DNA of 64,000 bases, taken from an uncultured Lachnospiraceae bacterium. GTDB taxonomy: Bacteria; Bacillota; Clostridia; Lachnospirales; Lachnospiraceae. Shown here piece after piece: positions 17,743 to 25,581 of this stretch (position 1 is the stretch's first letter; the number at the start of each line of letters is the position of its first letter). The position numbers and the translations under genes were made by a program. A model generated the notes under the pieces. It saw only the letters and a list, made by a program, of their open reading frames with translations, did not search any database and was not told where the DNA came from. Location of the stretch: contig CANRIV010000003.1 in the NCBI GenBank assembly GCA_947630805.1, positions 124,001 through 188,000 on the forward strand. The letters are read 5' to 3'.

Positions 17743-18484
17743 CTGTCAATACCCCCTGTACTAAATAACGCTGGGAATCACTTGACGTGCAGGTACTCAG
17801 CGTAAGAATTTTATCGTTTACAGTAACAGAAACATCCTGTCTTACATTGCAAATAATGGAATGTGGATTTGTAATAGAGTCAATATATTTTTTTAAATCT
17901 TTCTTTTTTGAAAAATCAAAAGTATTTAATATATGTCTGTCATCGTAAATATATGCTGATACAATCGTATAAGTATAAATATGTCCGGGACAGTAGATAT
18001 AAACGGTATCATGCTTGTCAAAGAAAGATTTGTTTTTAAACTGATGCAGTGCGGCAAACATGGAGCCGTTTTTCATATTGTGTCCATAAAGTACAGTAAC
18101 CGGGTCTGAAAAATCCAGCGCATTTTTTTTCTGACTGAAAATCATTCCGGCAAATTTATAATTTCCGTTGATATCATGATTCAGATAGAATAAATCATCT
18201 TTGTCTGCGGAAGATTGAGCGACAGCGTAATCAATTTCGGTGCCGGGTATCTGAATCCACGCATAGACATCTTTATTTTTCTTTTTTAACTTCTTAAAAT
18301 TAATCGGATTTTCAGGAAGAACTATCTCTGACTGCATTTCGACCGATGTATTGTTTTTATATTCTGACACATCCTGATGCTGAGGTAAATACATTTTAAT
18401 AAGTAATAAAGCGCAGAGAAAGAAGATAATACAGGAAATAATAAATATAATTTTATAAATGAAGTTATTTTTCGTTGTTTTCAT
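17723..18484 (-). CDS. Class B sortase, cassette 1
   Basis: A 253-aa transpeptidase with one N-terminal membrane helix (residues ~10-31) and a class B catalytic domain: His135 in VLYGHNMKNG, Cys232 in LTLSTCTSS and Arg239 in SQRYLVQG. It cleaves the sorting signal between T and G and joins the protein to a wall amine. The likely substrate is the SPKTG protein encoded two genes downstream. The start is preceded by AAAGGA. First gene of the cassette, with a consensus promoter at 18545-18573. Confidence 0.93.
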   Translation of the reverse strand: MKTTKNNFIYKIIFIISCIIFFLCALLLIKMYLPQHQDVSEYKNNTSVEMQSEIVLPENPINFKKLKKKNKDVYAWIQIPGTEIDYAVAQSSADKDDLFYLNHDINGNYKFAGMIFSQKKNALDFSDPVTVLYGHNMKNGSMFAALHQFKNKSFFDKHDTVYIYCPGHIYTYTIVSAYIYDDRHILNTFDFSKKKDLKKYIDSITNPHSIICNVRQDVSVTVNDKILTLSTCTSSDSQRYLVQGVLTDDRLTK

Positions 18485-18544
18485 GGATGGATTCCTTTAA
18501 TTATAATAAAATTATAATTCAGATAATTTCTATAGTTATAACTC

Positions 18545-18573
18545 ATTATATAGAGAAAAAGATAGTGTGTCAA
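18545..18573 (-). promoter_or_regulatory. Promoter of sortase-LCP cassette 1
   Basis: On the minus strand: TTGACA (18573-18568), a 17-base spacer and TATAAT (18550-18545), a full consensus match. Confidence 0.88.
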
Positions 18574-18645
18574 ATTGAGAAGAACATATTTGCCCCAGGT
18601 AAATATAGACAATTTTTATAAATTTTGTAGAAAGATAGAAAACAA

Positions 18646-18673
18646 TTTACAAACGCATTATTTTTGCTAAAAT
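18646..18673 (+). promoter_or_regulatory. Promoter of the transglutaminase-like gene
   Basis: TTTACA (18646-18651), a 16-base spacer and TAAAAT (18668-18673), divergent from the cassette 1 promoter about 75 bases away. Confidence 0.6.
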
Positions 18674-18747
18674 ATAACATAGTAAAAATAATTTAAATGC
18701 CAGACTTAAAGAATAAATTCTTTAAGGAGATGCAGAAAGGAGAAGAC

Positions 18748-20523
18748 ATGAAAAAATATATAGCAGTCATTTTGACGGTGGCAGTTATCGTTTCAGCAAT
18801 GTATGAAAATCCTACTGTAGCAGATCAGGTTTCTGTGAAAGATGTTTATGGGGAATGTTATGGAGACCAGTTGAGTGATAATACAACAGATATATCACGA
18901 TTTTTTTACGACCAAATGATACAGAATTATATTTATCAGGAAGATGATATAGGCAATGAAGAAAATAAATGGACCGGGCTGGCAAAACCTTTGGAAAATA
19001 AAGGGATTTTCACACCGCAGAATCAGAATTTTACCTTGAAAAAACTTTTTAACAGTAAAGAAGACTTTAATGCAAACCAAGAGACATGGAGAGATACGGA
19101 AATCAAAGTCCTCAAGGACTGCATCAGAGATGCTTTTGACGCTTTTGTCAAGGATTATCCACAAGTATATTGGTTGGACAGTATGGAGAGCAAGATAAGT
19201 CTGAACATGAGTTCTAAGACGGTTGCAGATGGAATTGAAGGCACGATTGTCATTCAGGTTACCATGACGCCGGTGGAGTATGAAACCGGAATGTCTCAAT
19301 ATATTTCAGAATTTGATGCTGCTGTATGTCAAGCAAAAGAGGATATTATCCAAAAATACAATATTACAGCAGAAACCAAAGAAGAGAATATTGTGAAAGC
19401 GATTCACGATTATATTACGTCTCAAGTAGATTATAACCATCAGGCGGCGAGCAGCATGGAAGAGGAGCAACAAAAATACAATTATGCGCATACATCGGTT
19501 TCCGTGTTTTTAAAAGGAAAGAAATGGAATAACCTGATTATGTGTGAAGGATATGCAAAAGCATTTAAGATTTTATGTGATGCGTTTCAGATGGATTCTG
19601 CACTTCTGATTGGGGAATCTATCAATCCACAGCAGGAGAAAGAAGCACATATGTGGAATGCCGTAAAAGTAGAAGGAAAATGGTATGCGGTAGATGTATC
19701 ATGGGATGATCAGGGAGACAATATCTATTACGTTTACCTTTTGGCGGGAAAAAAGAGCAAAGGATATTATGATTTGTATGAGCGGGATCATGTAACGACA
19801 GACCAGTTTTCCAGTTATGAAGGCTCAAAATCTTTTATCCTGCCCCAAATATCTGAAATCGGATTTTGGCAGGAGCCCGAGCATATGACAAGTCAGAAGA
19901 CTACGGAAGATCCGACAGAAAATATTACAGGTGGGACGAATCCATCCGATACAAATCCATCTGATACGAATCAGGATAATAATCCGTATGAACAGGAAGA
20001 AAATCCCGGCCAGAATGGAAATCATTCCGGACCTTCCATTGATATAAAAGATGAAGATGGAAACTCTTATGTGTGGAAGCTGACGGGAGTTAAAAATGTG
20101 GTGTACACCGGAAAGAAAGTCCGTCAGAATCTGAAACTATCTTGTGATGGAAAAATATTAAAGGAGGGAACAGATTATCTGGTATCTTATCAGAATAATC
20201 TGAATGTAGGAAAGGCAAGATTTACGATTACTCCAATCGGAAAATATCAGAATACAAAACCTTCCAGTTTTTCTTATACATTTAATATTGTCAAAGCATC
20301 CATAAAGAAAGCCTCTGTAGGAAAAATAAAAGCACAGAAGCTGAAGAGGGGAAAAGCGGCCAAACCTTCCATAAAATTAAAGTTCCATGGAAAAAAATTG
20401 AAAAAAGGGAAAGATTATAAAATCTCTTATAAAAATAATAAGAAAAAAGGAACAGCAAAAATAATTCTCAAAGGAAAGGGAAACTTTAAAGGAAAGAGAA
20501 CAGTTAAGTTCAAGATTAAGTAA
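18748..20523 (+). CDS. Secreted transglutaminase-like cysteine protein with repeat domains
   Basis: A 591-aa exported protein. The signal peptide MKKYIAVILTVAVIVSAMYE ends near residue 27. The transglutaminase-like core has Cys266 in MCEGYAKAFK, His301 in EAHMWNAVKV and Asp316 in YAVDVSWDD, the usual Cys-His-Asp triad. A low-complexity linker (repeats of SDTNP) is followed by two copies of a Lachnospiraceae-type beta domain (VYTGKKVRQNLKLSC and, in the last 75 residues, a very Lys-rich copy). Such proteins may be peptidases or crosslinkers acting on wall or extracellular protein. The start at 18748 follows AAAGGAG and gives the signal peptide; ATG 18697 would bury it. No sorting signal, so probably released or charge-bound. 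It lies between the two sortase cassettes. Confidence 0.85.
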   Translation: MKKYIAVILTVAVIVSAMYENPTVADQVSVKDVYGECYGDQLSDNTTDISRFFYDQMIQNYIYQEDDIGNEENKWTGLAKPLENKGIFTPQNQNFTLKKLFNSKEDFNANQETWRDTEIKVLKDCIRDAFDAFVKDYPQVYWLDSMESKISLNMSSKTVADGIEGTIVIQVTMTPVEYETGMSQYISEFDAAVCQAKEDIIQKYNITAETKEENIVKAIHDYITSQVDYNHQAASSMEEEQQKYNYAHTSVSVFLKGKKWNNLIMCEGYAKAFKILCDAFQMDSALLIGESINPQQEKEAHMWNAVKVEGKWYAVDVSWDDQGDNIYYVYLLAGKKSKGYYDLYERDHVTTDQFSSYEGSKSFILPQISEIGFWQEPEHMTSQKTTEDPTENITGGTNPSDTNPSDTNQDNNPYEQEENPGQNGNHSGPSIDIKDEDGNSYVWKLTGVKNVVYTGKKVRQNLKLSCDGKILKEGTDYLVSYQNNLNVGKARFTITPIGKYQNTKPSSFSYTFNIVKASIKKASVGKIKAQKLKRGKAAKPSIKLKFHGKKLKKGKDYKISYKNNKKKGTAKIILKGKGNFKGKRTVKFKIK

Positions 20524-20531
20524 TGTTTTGT

Positions 20532-20577
20532 ATCCGGGACAATCTACCGCATAGGGTTTGTCCCGGATTTGTTATTT
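20532..20577 (+). terminator. Terminator after the transglutaminase-like gene
   Basis: ATCCGGGACAA (20532-20542) pairs with TTGTCCCGGAT (20558-20568), then TTGTTATTT. Confidence 0.85.
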
Positions 20578-20614
20578 CATCAAAGAATAGAGTGTCCGAA
20601 TAAAATATGAATAA

Positions 20615-20649
20615 AAAAATAAGAGAAGTAGGATACTTCTCTTATTTTT
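20615..20649 (-). terminator. Terminator of sortase cassette 2
   Basis: A perfect 16-bp stem (20615-20630 with 20634-20649), 3-base loop; on the minus strand it ends in a T-run and follows the SPQTG gene by 16 bases. Confidence 0.87.
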
Positions 20650-20664
20650 ATGATAATGATAAAA

Positions 20665-20949
20665 TTATTTAGCATTTAAAAATTTTTTTCTGGATACCAA
20701 TACTACACCAGCACTAGTAATCATTGCTACAAAATATAATGTAAAGTCATAACCTGTCTGAGGTGATGTGCCGGAAGTATTGCCACCGTTTCCTTCGCCG
20801 TCACCATTACCGCCTTCGCCATCTCCCGGTACAGGACTTTCCTGTTCAGGACGAGTATTTACGTTAGGACTCTTTGCGGCAAAGCAAGTAGTAGAAAATA
20901 CAAAAGTAAGTGTTAAAATAGCAAATAAAACGAATAATTTCTTTTTCAT
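20665..20949 (-). CDS. Small sortase-anchored surface protein (SPQTG motif), cassette 2
   Basis: A 94-aa secreted protein. The signal peptide MKKKLFVLFAILTLTFVFST ends near CFAAK. A short mature region of about 40 residues is mostly a Gly/Asp/Glu/Asn run (PGDGEGGNGDGEGNGGNTSG), then SPQTG, a hydrophobic helix and the RKKFLNAK tail. Unlike its paralogue at 15842-16366 it has no folded domain, so it may be only a carrier or a stub that gets decorated. The start ATG at 20949 is preceded by GGAGG twelve bases away; a promoter lies at 20992-21019. Confidence 0.8.
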   Translation of the reverse strand: MKKKLFVLFAILTLTFVFSTTCFAAKSPNVNTRPEQESPVPGDGEGGNGDGEGNGGNTSGTSPQTGYDFTLYFVAMITSAGVVLVSRKKFLNAK

Positions 20950-20991
20950 AATCTTGTAAACCTCCATTTCAAAAAATAGATACCTCAGATA

Positions 20992-21019
20992 ATTATACAA
21001 TAATAACGTGAAAAAGCAA
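20992..21019 (-). promoter_or_regulatory. Promoter of the SPQTG protein gene
   Basis: Minus strand: TTGCTT, 16-base spacer, TATAAT. Confidence 0.7.
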
Positions 21020-21047
21020 CAGTTTTTTATAAAATTGTTTCATTCTT

Positions 21048-22277
21048 TTATTTTATCTGCGTATAATAAATACTTAATATGGTTTCAAAAAATTTATCTT
21101 TTTTTAAATGAAACTGTGCGGATTCATCTCCCGCTACCATTTTATAAGCGCCTTCTGTGGTAACTAAATCCAGTCCGGAAAAATCTAATGCCATAGTGGA
21201 CGCAAGATAAGTCAGGTCGGAAATATTGATATTGGTAACCGTATATCTGGAAGAATCCTGATACAACTGAAAAGGAATTCTCAAATCTTTTCTGATAGCA
21301 GGTACAATCTGGTTGGCAAAAGATGTAATATATAGTCTTTGACATGCCATTCTTCGCAGGTTGTCGTCTACCAGACGGGTATCTCTGTGACGGACAAAAG
21401 ATTCTGCCAGGTCGCCTTTGATGGTAATCTGTTGTCCTTTTACGAATTCTGCAAAAGTATATTCCGGCGTCAGAGTAACGCCGCCAATATCGTCGTTTAA
21501 TATTTTAATGGCCGATAAATCAATGGCATAATAAGCATGAATCGGAATATTATAAATCAACCGGGATACCGCGGTCACCTGATTTTCAGCACTTAACGTT
21601 TTTCCGTCTCCGTAAGCGTATGCCAGACAGAGCTGTGTTGAGGTCGTATCGTAATACTTGCCGGTATTATCATATCTGCTGACATCTGTCATAGTGTCAC
21701 GATTGAGACAAAGGATTCTGATTTTCCCATTGGAAGTATCATAGGTAAAAAGGTAAAGGGCATCCGCCTGTCCGGCCGACCCGGTCACAACATTTTCTCG
21801 CAGTTCTGTATTATCGATACCCATAAACAAAAGGCTTGCAATATTTTCATTAAAGCGATAAACATGACCGTTGTAATATACAGTACGACCGTTATCTTCG
21901 TAGTCAATTCCATCCGGAATACTAATATTCATATTTTTGTAATTTAACAGATTCAGTTTTCCCAGATACCGCATGATAAAGAAAGAAGATATCAGACCTG
22001 CAATCAGGCAGAAAAAAGCAATCAGGAGCCCAATAAGAAATTTTTTCTTTTTGCTCCATTTTTTCTTTTTTGAGACATTCTGTTGGGAAGAACTGCTTTT
22101 CGAGTGATGATGGTGGTGGGAACGATGCCGTTTATAATTTTTTTCTATCGTGTCCCAGTCCACATCAAAACCGGAAGAATCTTCCCGGTCAAAAATAACT
22201 TTTTGAGATGAGGAATGTACCTCTTTTCCTGTTTGAGAAACAGTAGAATTTTGTGAATCTTTAGTTTGTCTGCTCAT
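21048..22277 (-). CDS. LytR-CpsA-Psr (LCP) family protein, cassette 2
   Basis: A 409-aa protein with the same plan as the cassette 1 copy. The cytoplasmic tail (residues 1-75) contains a histidine run (KRHRSHHHHHSK) and a Lys block; one membrane helix (FLIGLLIAFFCLIAGLISSF) follows, then the LCP domain with LLFMGIDNTELRE, IRILCLNRDTMTDVSRY and IKILNDDIGGVTL. The His-rich tail could bind metal, but this is inference. The start overlaps the upstream sortase gene by 17 bases. The predicted activity is transfer of a lipid-linked glycopolymer at the outer membrane face; the acceptor is unknown. Confidence 0.9.
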   Translation of the reverse strand: MSRQTKDSQNSTVSQTGKEVHSSSQKVIFDREDSSGFDVDWDTIEKNYKRHRSHHHHHSKSSSSQQNVSKKKKWSKKKKFLIGLLIAFFCLIAGLISSFFIMRYLGKLNLLNYKNMNISIPDGIDYEDNGRTVYYNGHVYRFNENIASLLFMGIDNTELRENVVTGSAGQADALYLFTYDTSNGKIRILCLNRDTMTDVSRYDNTGKYYDTTSTQLCLAYAYGDGKTLSAENQVTAVSRLIYNIPIHAYYAIDLSAIKILNDDIGGVTLTPEYTFAEFVKGQQITIKGDLAESFVRHRDTRLVDDNLRRMACQRLYITSFANQIVPAIRKDLRIPFQLYQDSSRYTVTNINISDLTYLASTMALDFSGLDLVTTEGAYKMVAGDESAQFHLKKDKFFETILSIYYTQIK

Positions 22278-23016
22278 TTTTAATTAAAACCCCCTGAACT
22301 AAGTATCGCGTATTTTGGGCACCGCTGGTACAAGTACTTAAAGTTAAAATTTTACTCTGCAAATTTAGTTTTACTTTTCTTGTGTTTTTGGCCAGTGATT
22401 CAGGATTTAAAGTATATTTCTGATAAGATTTTAAAACCTTTTTATCTTTAAAATCAAAAGAGTTTAAAATGTGTCTGTCATCATACACGTATGCTGCATA
22501 AATTCGGAATGTCAGTTTCTGACCCGGCATATAAATATATATATTTTTATTTTTTTTAAAAAAATTTGGATTTTCAAAATTGTGCAGTGTTTTAAACATT
22601 GTGCCGTTATTCATGTTGTGTCCGTATAAAACAGTAACAGGATCCGAATAATCTTTTGCGTTTTGTTTTTCACTGTAAATGGAGCCGGCAAATTCATATT
22701 TCTGTTTAATATTGTGATTCAGATAAAAACTGTCATCTTTTCCTTTGGATGCCTGTACTACGGGGTAGTCTACTTTTGTATTCGGAATATAAATCCAGGA
22801 ATAGATATCGGAGTTATCTTTTTTTAATTTTTTCCAATTAATATTATGATTCTCTGCCAAACCGGAATCGACAGGAGATGTGGTTGTGTTTTCCATGTAG
22901 GATTCCGTATTTGGACCTTTGCTTATATAATAGGAAATACATTTCCAAGCTAATAGAATAAATGCAATGAGGGCAATGATAAGTATTAGTCCCCAAAATA
23001 TTTTTTTCTTTTTCAT
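22261..23016 (-). CDS. Class B sortase, cassette 2
   Basis: A 251-aa class B sortase with one N-terminal helix (residues ~6-30) and catalytic residues His133 (VLYGHNMNNG), Cys229 (LTLSTCTSG) and Arg237 (NTRYLVQG). The sequence is clearly similar to the cassette 1 enzyme over the whole length, for instance DDRHILNSFDF against DDRHILNTFDF. The ATG at 23016 follows GGAAAG; a TTG codon directly before it is less likely the start. Predicted substrate: the SPQTG protein at 20665-20949. Confidence 0.93.
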   Translation of the reverse strand: MKKKKIFWGLILIIALIAFILLAWKCISYYISKGPNTESYMENTTTSPVDSGLAENHNINWKKLKKDNSDIYSWIYIPNTKVDYPVVQASKGKDDSFYLNHNIKQKYEFAGSIYSEKQNAKDYSDPVTVLYGHNMNNGTMFKTLHNFENPNFFKKNKNIYIYMPGQKLTFRIYAAYVYDDRHILNSFDFKDKKVLKSYQKYTLNPESLAKNTRKVKLNLQSKILTLSTCTSGAQNTRYLVQGVLIKNEQTN

Positions 23017-23080
23017 CAATCAATCTTTCCTTACAATGTTCCTATCAAAATTATTGTAATTATCAATAGTAATTACCCAT

Positions 23081-23109
23081 AGTATATTATGTCTGTGAGA
23101 TGATGTCAA
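23081..23109 (-). promoter_or_regulatory. Promoter of sortase-LCP cassette 2
   Basis: Minus strand: TTGACA (23109-23104), 17-base spacer, TATACT (23086-23081). Confidence 0.82.
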
Positions 23110-23149
23110 AGCGAAAAAAATGCAAAAGGACATGAAAGCGAAAAATTGT

Positions 23150-23178
23150 TTGCACTTTATGTGCAGATGTGTTATAAA
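23150..23178 (+). promoter_or_regulatory. Promoter of the tRNA-Tyr/tRNA-Leu pair
   Basis: TTGCAC (23150-23155), 17-base spacer, TATAAA (23173-23178), about 20 bases before tRNA-Tyr. Confidence 0.7.
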
Positions 23179-23198
23179 TGTATATTGTTGAAACATAT

Positions 23199-23280
23199 GG
23201 GCAGATTCCCGAGAGGCCAAAGGGGACAGACTGTAAATCTGCTGGCACTGCCTTCGGAGGTTCGAATCCTCCTCTGCCCA
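23199..23280 (+). tRNA. tRNA-Tyr (GTA)
   Basis: An 82-nt class II tRNA. Acceptor GGGCAGA pairs with TCTGCCC, discriminator A; anticodon GTA at 23233-23235 in loop CTGTAAA; variable arm CTGGCACTGCCTTCGGAGG region; T-loop GGTTCGAATCC. CCA is not encoded. Confidence 0.97.
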
Positions 23281-23291
23281 TTTTTTAACAC

Positions 23292-23375
23292 GCCGGCGTG
23301 GCGGAACTGGCAGACGCGCAGGACTTAAAATCCTGTTGTGGCAACACAGTACCGGTTCGATTCCGGTCGCCGGCA
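23292..23375 (+). tRNA. tRNA-Leu (TAA)
   Basis: An 84-nt class II tRNA. Acceptor GCCGGCG pairs with CGCCGGC, discriminator A; anticodon TAA at 23326-23328 in loop CTTAAAA; long variable arm (TGTTGTGGCAACACA); T-loop GGTTCGATTCC. CCA is not encoded. It follows tRNA-Tyr by 11 bases. Confidence 0.97.
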
Positions 23376-23411
23376 CTAACAGTGCATTTTATTTTATAAA
23401 CAGCAGATACG

Positions 23412-23439
23412 AATCAATCATTACTGATTGATTTTTTTT
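23412..23439 (+). terminator. Terminator after the tRNA pair
   Basis: AATCAATCA (23412-23420) pairs with TGATTGATT (23425-23433), with a 4-base loop and a T-run. Confidence 0.85.
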
Positions 23440-23575
23440 ATTTTATTAGGAAATTGCAAAGCAATTTTCTAATAAAATAAAAATGCTCCGCAAGAATCGC
23501 AGAGGCGCGGGAAGGTAGTTATTCTTACGAATCTGCGCCTCGCGTGAAGTGTCGCTTGCGACACTTTGCTCTTCT
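23435..23575. repeat. Palindromic element with nested inverted repeats
   Basis: The 355-base gap between tRNA-Leu and rpiB holds no gene. It contains a 23-bp inverted repeat with one mismatch (23435-23457 with 23461-23483), a central GC-rich stretch with opposed AGGCGC/GCGCCT (about 23500-23545), and a 9-bp repeat AAGTGTCGC-TT-GCGACACTT (23547-23566). The base composition of the centre is much higher in GC than its flanks. It resembles a small non-coding palindromic repeat or miniature element rather than a terminator. Copy number elsewhere is unknown. Confidence 0.6.
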
Positions 23576-23604
23576 ATCAGAAATGGTTTGACAGCTTTCT
23601 TTGT

Positions 23605-23633
23605 TTGACAGGCAAAATGATATCCGATAAAAT
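23605..23633 (+). promoter_or_regulatory. Promoter of rpiB
   Basis: TTGACA (23605-23610), 17-base spacer, TAAAAT (23628-23633). A second TTGACA 17 bases upstream (23588) creates a direct repeat TTTGACAG. Confidence 0.75.
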
Positions 23634-23730
23634 AAATTTGGGAAACAGATGGAGTTGGGGAATAAAAGTTGCCCATACCAGACAATATAAAATTACAATT
23701 TTTGGAAAGAATAAAAATGAGGGAGAAAAA

Positions 23731-24195
23731 ATGAAAATTGGATTTGGATGTGATCATGCTGCGATTGATTTAAAAAATGAAATGATTGATTATATGGTCC
23801 AAAAAGGCTATGAATGCATTGATTACGGGACAAATTATGATGAGACGGGAGAAATTATAAAATGTGATTATCCGGACAAGGGAAGACAGGTAGGAGAAGC
23901 TGTGGTCTCAGGAGAAGTAGATTACGGGGTTATCATATGCGGTACGGGAATTGGGATTTCCATGGCGGCAAATAAAGTACCGGGAGTCAGGGCTGCCGTA
24001 TGCAGCGAGCCTTATTCTGCCCGACTGACCAAACAGCATAACAATGCCAATATCATTGCTTTCGGAGCCAGAGTCGTGGGCAGTGAATTGGCAAAAATGA
24101 TTCTGGATGAATTTTTTAACGCTGAGTTTGAAGGCGGAAGACATCAGAGAAGAGTGGATATGATTTCTGACATTGAGAAAAAATATAATAAATAA
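23731..24195 (+). CDS. rpiB: Ribose-5-phosphate isomerase B
   Basis: A 154-aa enzyme interconverting ribose 5-phosphate and ribulose 5-phosphate. MKIGFGCDHAAIDLKNEM carries the substrate-binding Asp/His. GVIICGTGIGISMAANKVPG contains the catalytic Cys and the anion loop, and ANIIAFGARVVG completes the LacAB_rpiB signature. The length is typical. The ATG at 23731 follows GAGGGAG; the open frame extends 55 codons upstream to 23566 but that part crosses the promoter and has no ribosome site. Confidence 0.94.
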   Translation: MKIGFGCDHAAIDLKNEMIDYMVQKGYECIDYGTNYDETGEIIKCDYPDKGRQVGEAVVSGEVDYGVIICGTGIGISMAANKVPGVRAAVCSEPYSARLTKQHNNANIIAFGARVVGSELAKMILDEFFNAEFEGGRHQRRVDMISDIEKKYNK

Positions 24196-24279
24196 ATCAA
24201 AGAAACAAATCATAAAAAAGCATAAGAGAAAATCAAAAAATTCAGAAATAAAAGATAAAAAAGGGAAATATGAAATATT

Positions 24280-25401
24280 ATGGTAGAAATAAAAGATGTT
24301 AAAATCAGAAAGGATTTGCGGATTTTTGCCGGCTTTAATGAAAAAATGTACAGAGATGTACCGCAGGCCATGCCAGATCTGATTTCTGATGAAATGGCAA
24401 ATTTTACGCCAAAGAAAAATCCGGCATTTGAATATGCACAGTCCAGACAGTTTTTAGCTTATAAAGACGGAAAGTGTGTGGGAAGAATCGGAGCCATCAT
24501 CAGCGATAAAGCAAATCAGAAATGGAATCGGAAAAGAATCCGTTTTACAAGAGTGGACTTTATTGATGACTACGAGGTGTCTGAGGCCCTGTTTCGTGCA
24601 GTGGAAAATTGGGGAAGAGAGAAAAAAATGCAGGAAATTCACGGACCGATGGGATTTTGTGATTTGGATCAGGAGGGGATGCTCATAGAGGGGTTTGAAT
24701 ATCCCGGAATGTTTATTACAATTCATAATGCACCTTATTATAAAAAACATCTGGAAAAATTGGGATATGAAAAATGTGTTGACTGGGTGGAAAACAGAAT
24801 TACAGTGCCAAAAGAAGTGCCAAAGATGATGAAGCAGATGGCGGAGAGGGTGCTGAGGGAAAATCATCTGTATGTTGCCCGGGCAAAAAACAGAATACAG
24901 CTGAAAAAATATATTCCGCAGATTTTTCAAGTGATAAATGACACGGCAAAGCATTTGTATGGAGAGGTAGATTTGTCGGACGCTCAGATAAAAAAATATG
25001 TAAAGCAGTTTATTCTCATGGTAAATGTGAAATATGTCATTATGATTATGAATGAAGACGAAGAGATGGCAGCGTTTGGTCTGACTGTTCCGACGCTTGG
25101 GCCGGCATCCAAAAAATCTCATGGCAGGCTGTTCCCTCTTGGATGGGTAAGAATGTTATATGCTCCATTTGCAAAGCCGGACACTCTGGAGTTGTTTCTT
25201 ATCGGCGTGATAGACCGGTATAAAAATAAAGGTCTTCCGGCAGTTCTGATTACAGAGAGCATGAAGGCAGCGATTGCTGATAAAATTCAATATGCAGAGA
25301 CCGGTCCCATGCTGGAAACCAATATGGCAATACGTTCCCTCTGGAAACGCTTTGATGTGATACAGCACAGGAGAAGAAGGTGCTGGATAAAAAAACTGTA
25401 G
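24280..25401 (+). CDS. GNAT-like acetyltransferase-fold protein of unknown function
   Basis: A 373-aa protein. FLAYKDGKCVGRIGAIIS (about residues 57-74) looks like the first strands of a GNAT fold, and a second fold-like region includes FLIGVIDRYKNKGLPAVLI (about 306-324), so it may be a two-lobed acyltransferase. HGPMGFCDLDQEGML is a distinctive conserved-looking block. Related clostridial proteins are usually annotated only as hypothetical or N-acetyltransferase; substrate unknown. It ends with an Arg-rich tail (QHRRRRCWIKKL). It follows rpiB by 84 bases. Confidence 0.7.
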   Translation: MVEIKDVKIRKDLRIFAGFNEKMYRDVPQAMPDLISDEMANFTPKKNPAFEYAQSRQFLAYKDGKCVGRIGAIISDKANQKWNRKRIRFTRVDFIDDYEVSEALFRAVENWGREKKMQEIHGPMGFCDLDQEGMLIEGFEYPGMFITIHNAPYYKKHLEKLGYEKCVDWVENRITVPKEVPKMMKQMAERVLRENHLYVARAKNRIQLKKYIPQIFQVINDTAKHLYGEVDLSDAQIKKYVKQFILMVNVKYVIMIMNEDEEMAAFGLTVPTLGPASKKSHGRLFPLGWVRMLYAPFAKPDTLELFLIGVIDRYKNKGLPAVLITESMKAAIADKIQYAETGPMLETNMAIRSLWKRFDVIQHRRRRCWIKKL

Positions 25402-25485
25402 CCAGCGAATCTCTACCATATGTGCAGAGAAATGTGGAACAGTAAAAATCCGCTGCAAAAACAGTTTATAAATAAGTTTATGAAG

Positions 25486-25512
25486 GAGAGTTGACAGAAC
25501 TCTCTTTTATTT
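25486..25512 (+). terminator. Short terminator before the symporter gene
   Basis: GAGAGTT (25486-25492) pairs with AACTCTC (25498-25504), followed by TTTTATTT. The stem is only seven pairs. Confidence 0.6.
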
Positions 25513-25528
25513 ATATAATTACTTTAAT

Positions 25529-25552
25529 GCTTTAAAGCGTAACGGTTTAAAG
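25529..25552. promoter_or_regulatory. Possible operator upstream of the SSS symporter
   Basis: GCTTTAAAGC (25529-25538) is a 10-base palindrome, and TTTAAAG is repeated directly at 25531 and 25546. It lies just before the ribosome site of the symporter gene. Confidence 0.35.
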
Positions 25553-25581
25553 TGAAAAAAATAAAAAACGGAGGATTTTTT

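Noticed and set aside
19921-19990. Repeat array or CRISPR-like structure
   Set aside because: These short direct repeats encode the SDTNP linker of the transglutaminase-like protein.
23020-23376. Minus-strand open frames over the tRNA-Tyr/tRNA-Leu region
   Set aside because: They are read from tRNA sequence on the wrong strand; the tRNAs explain the region fully.
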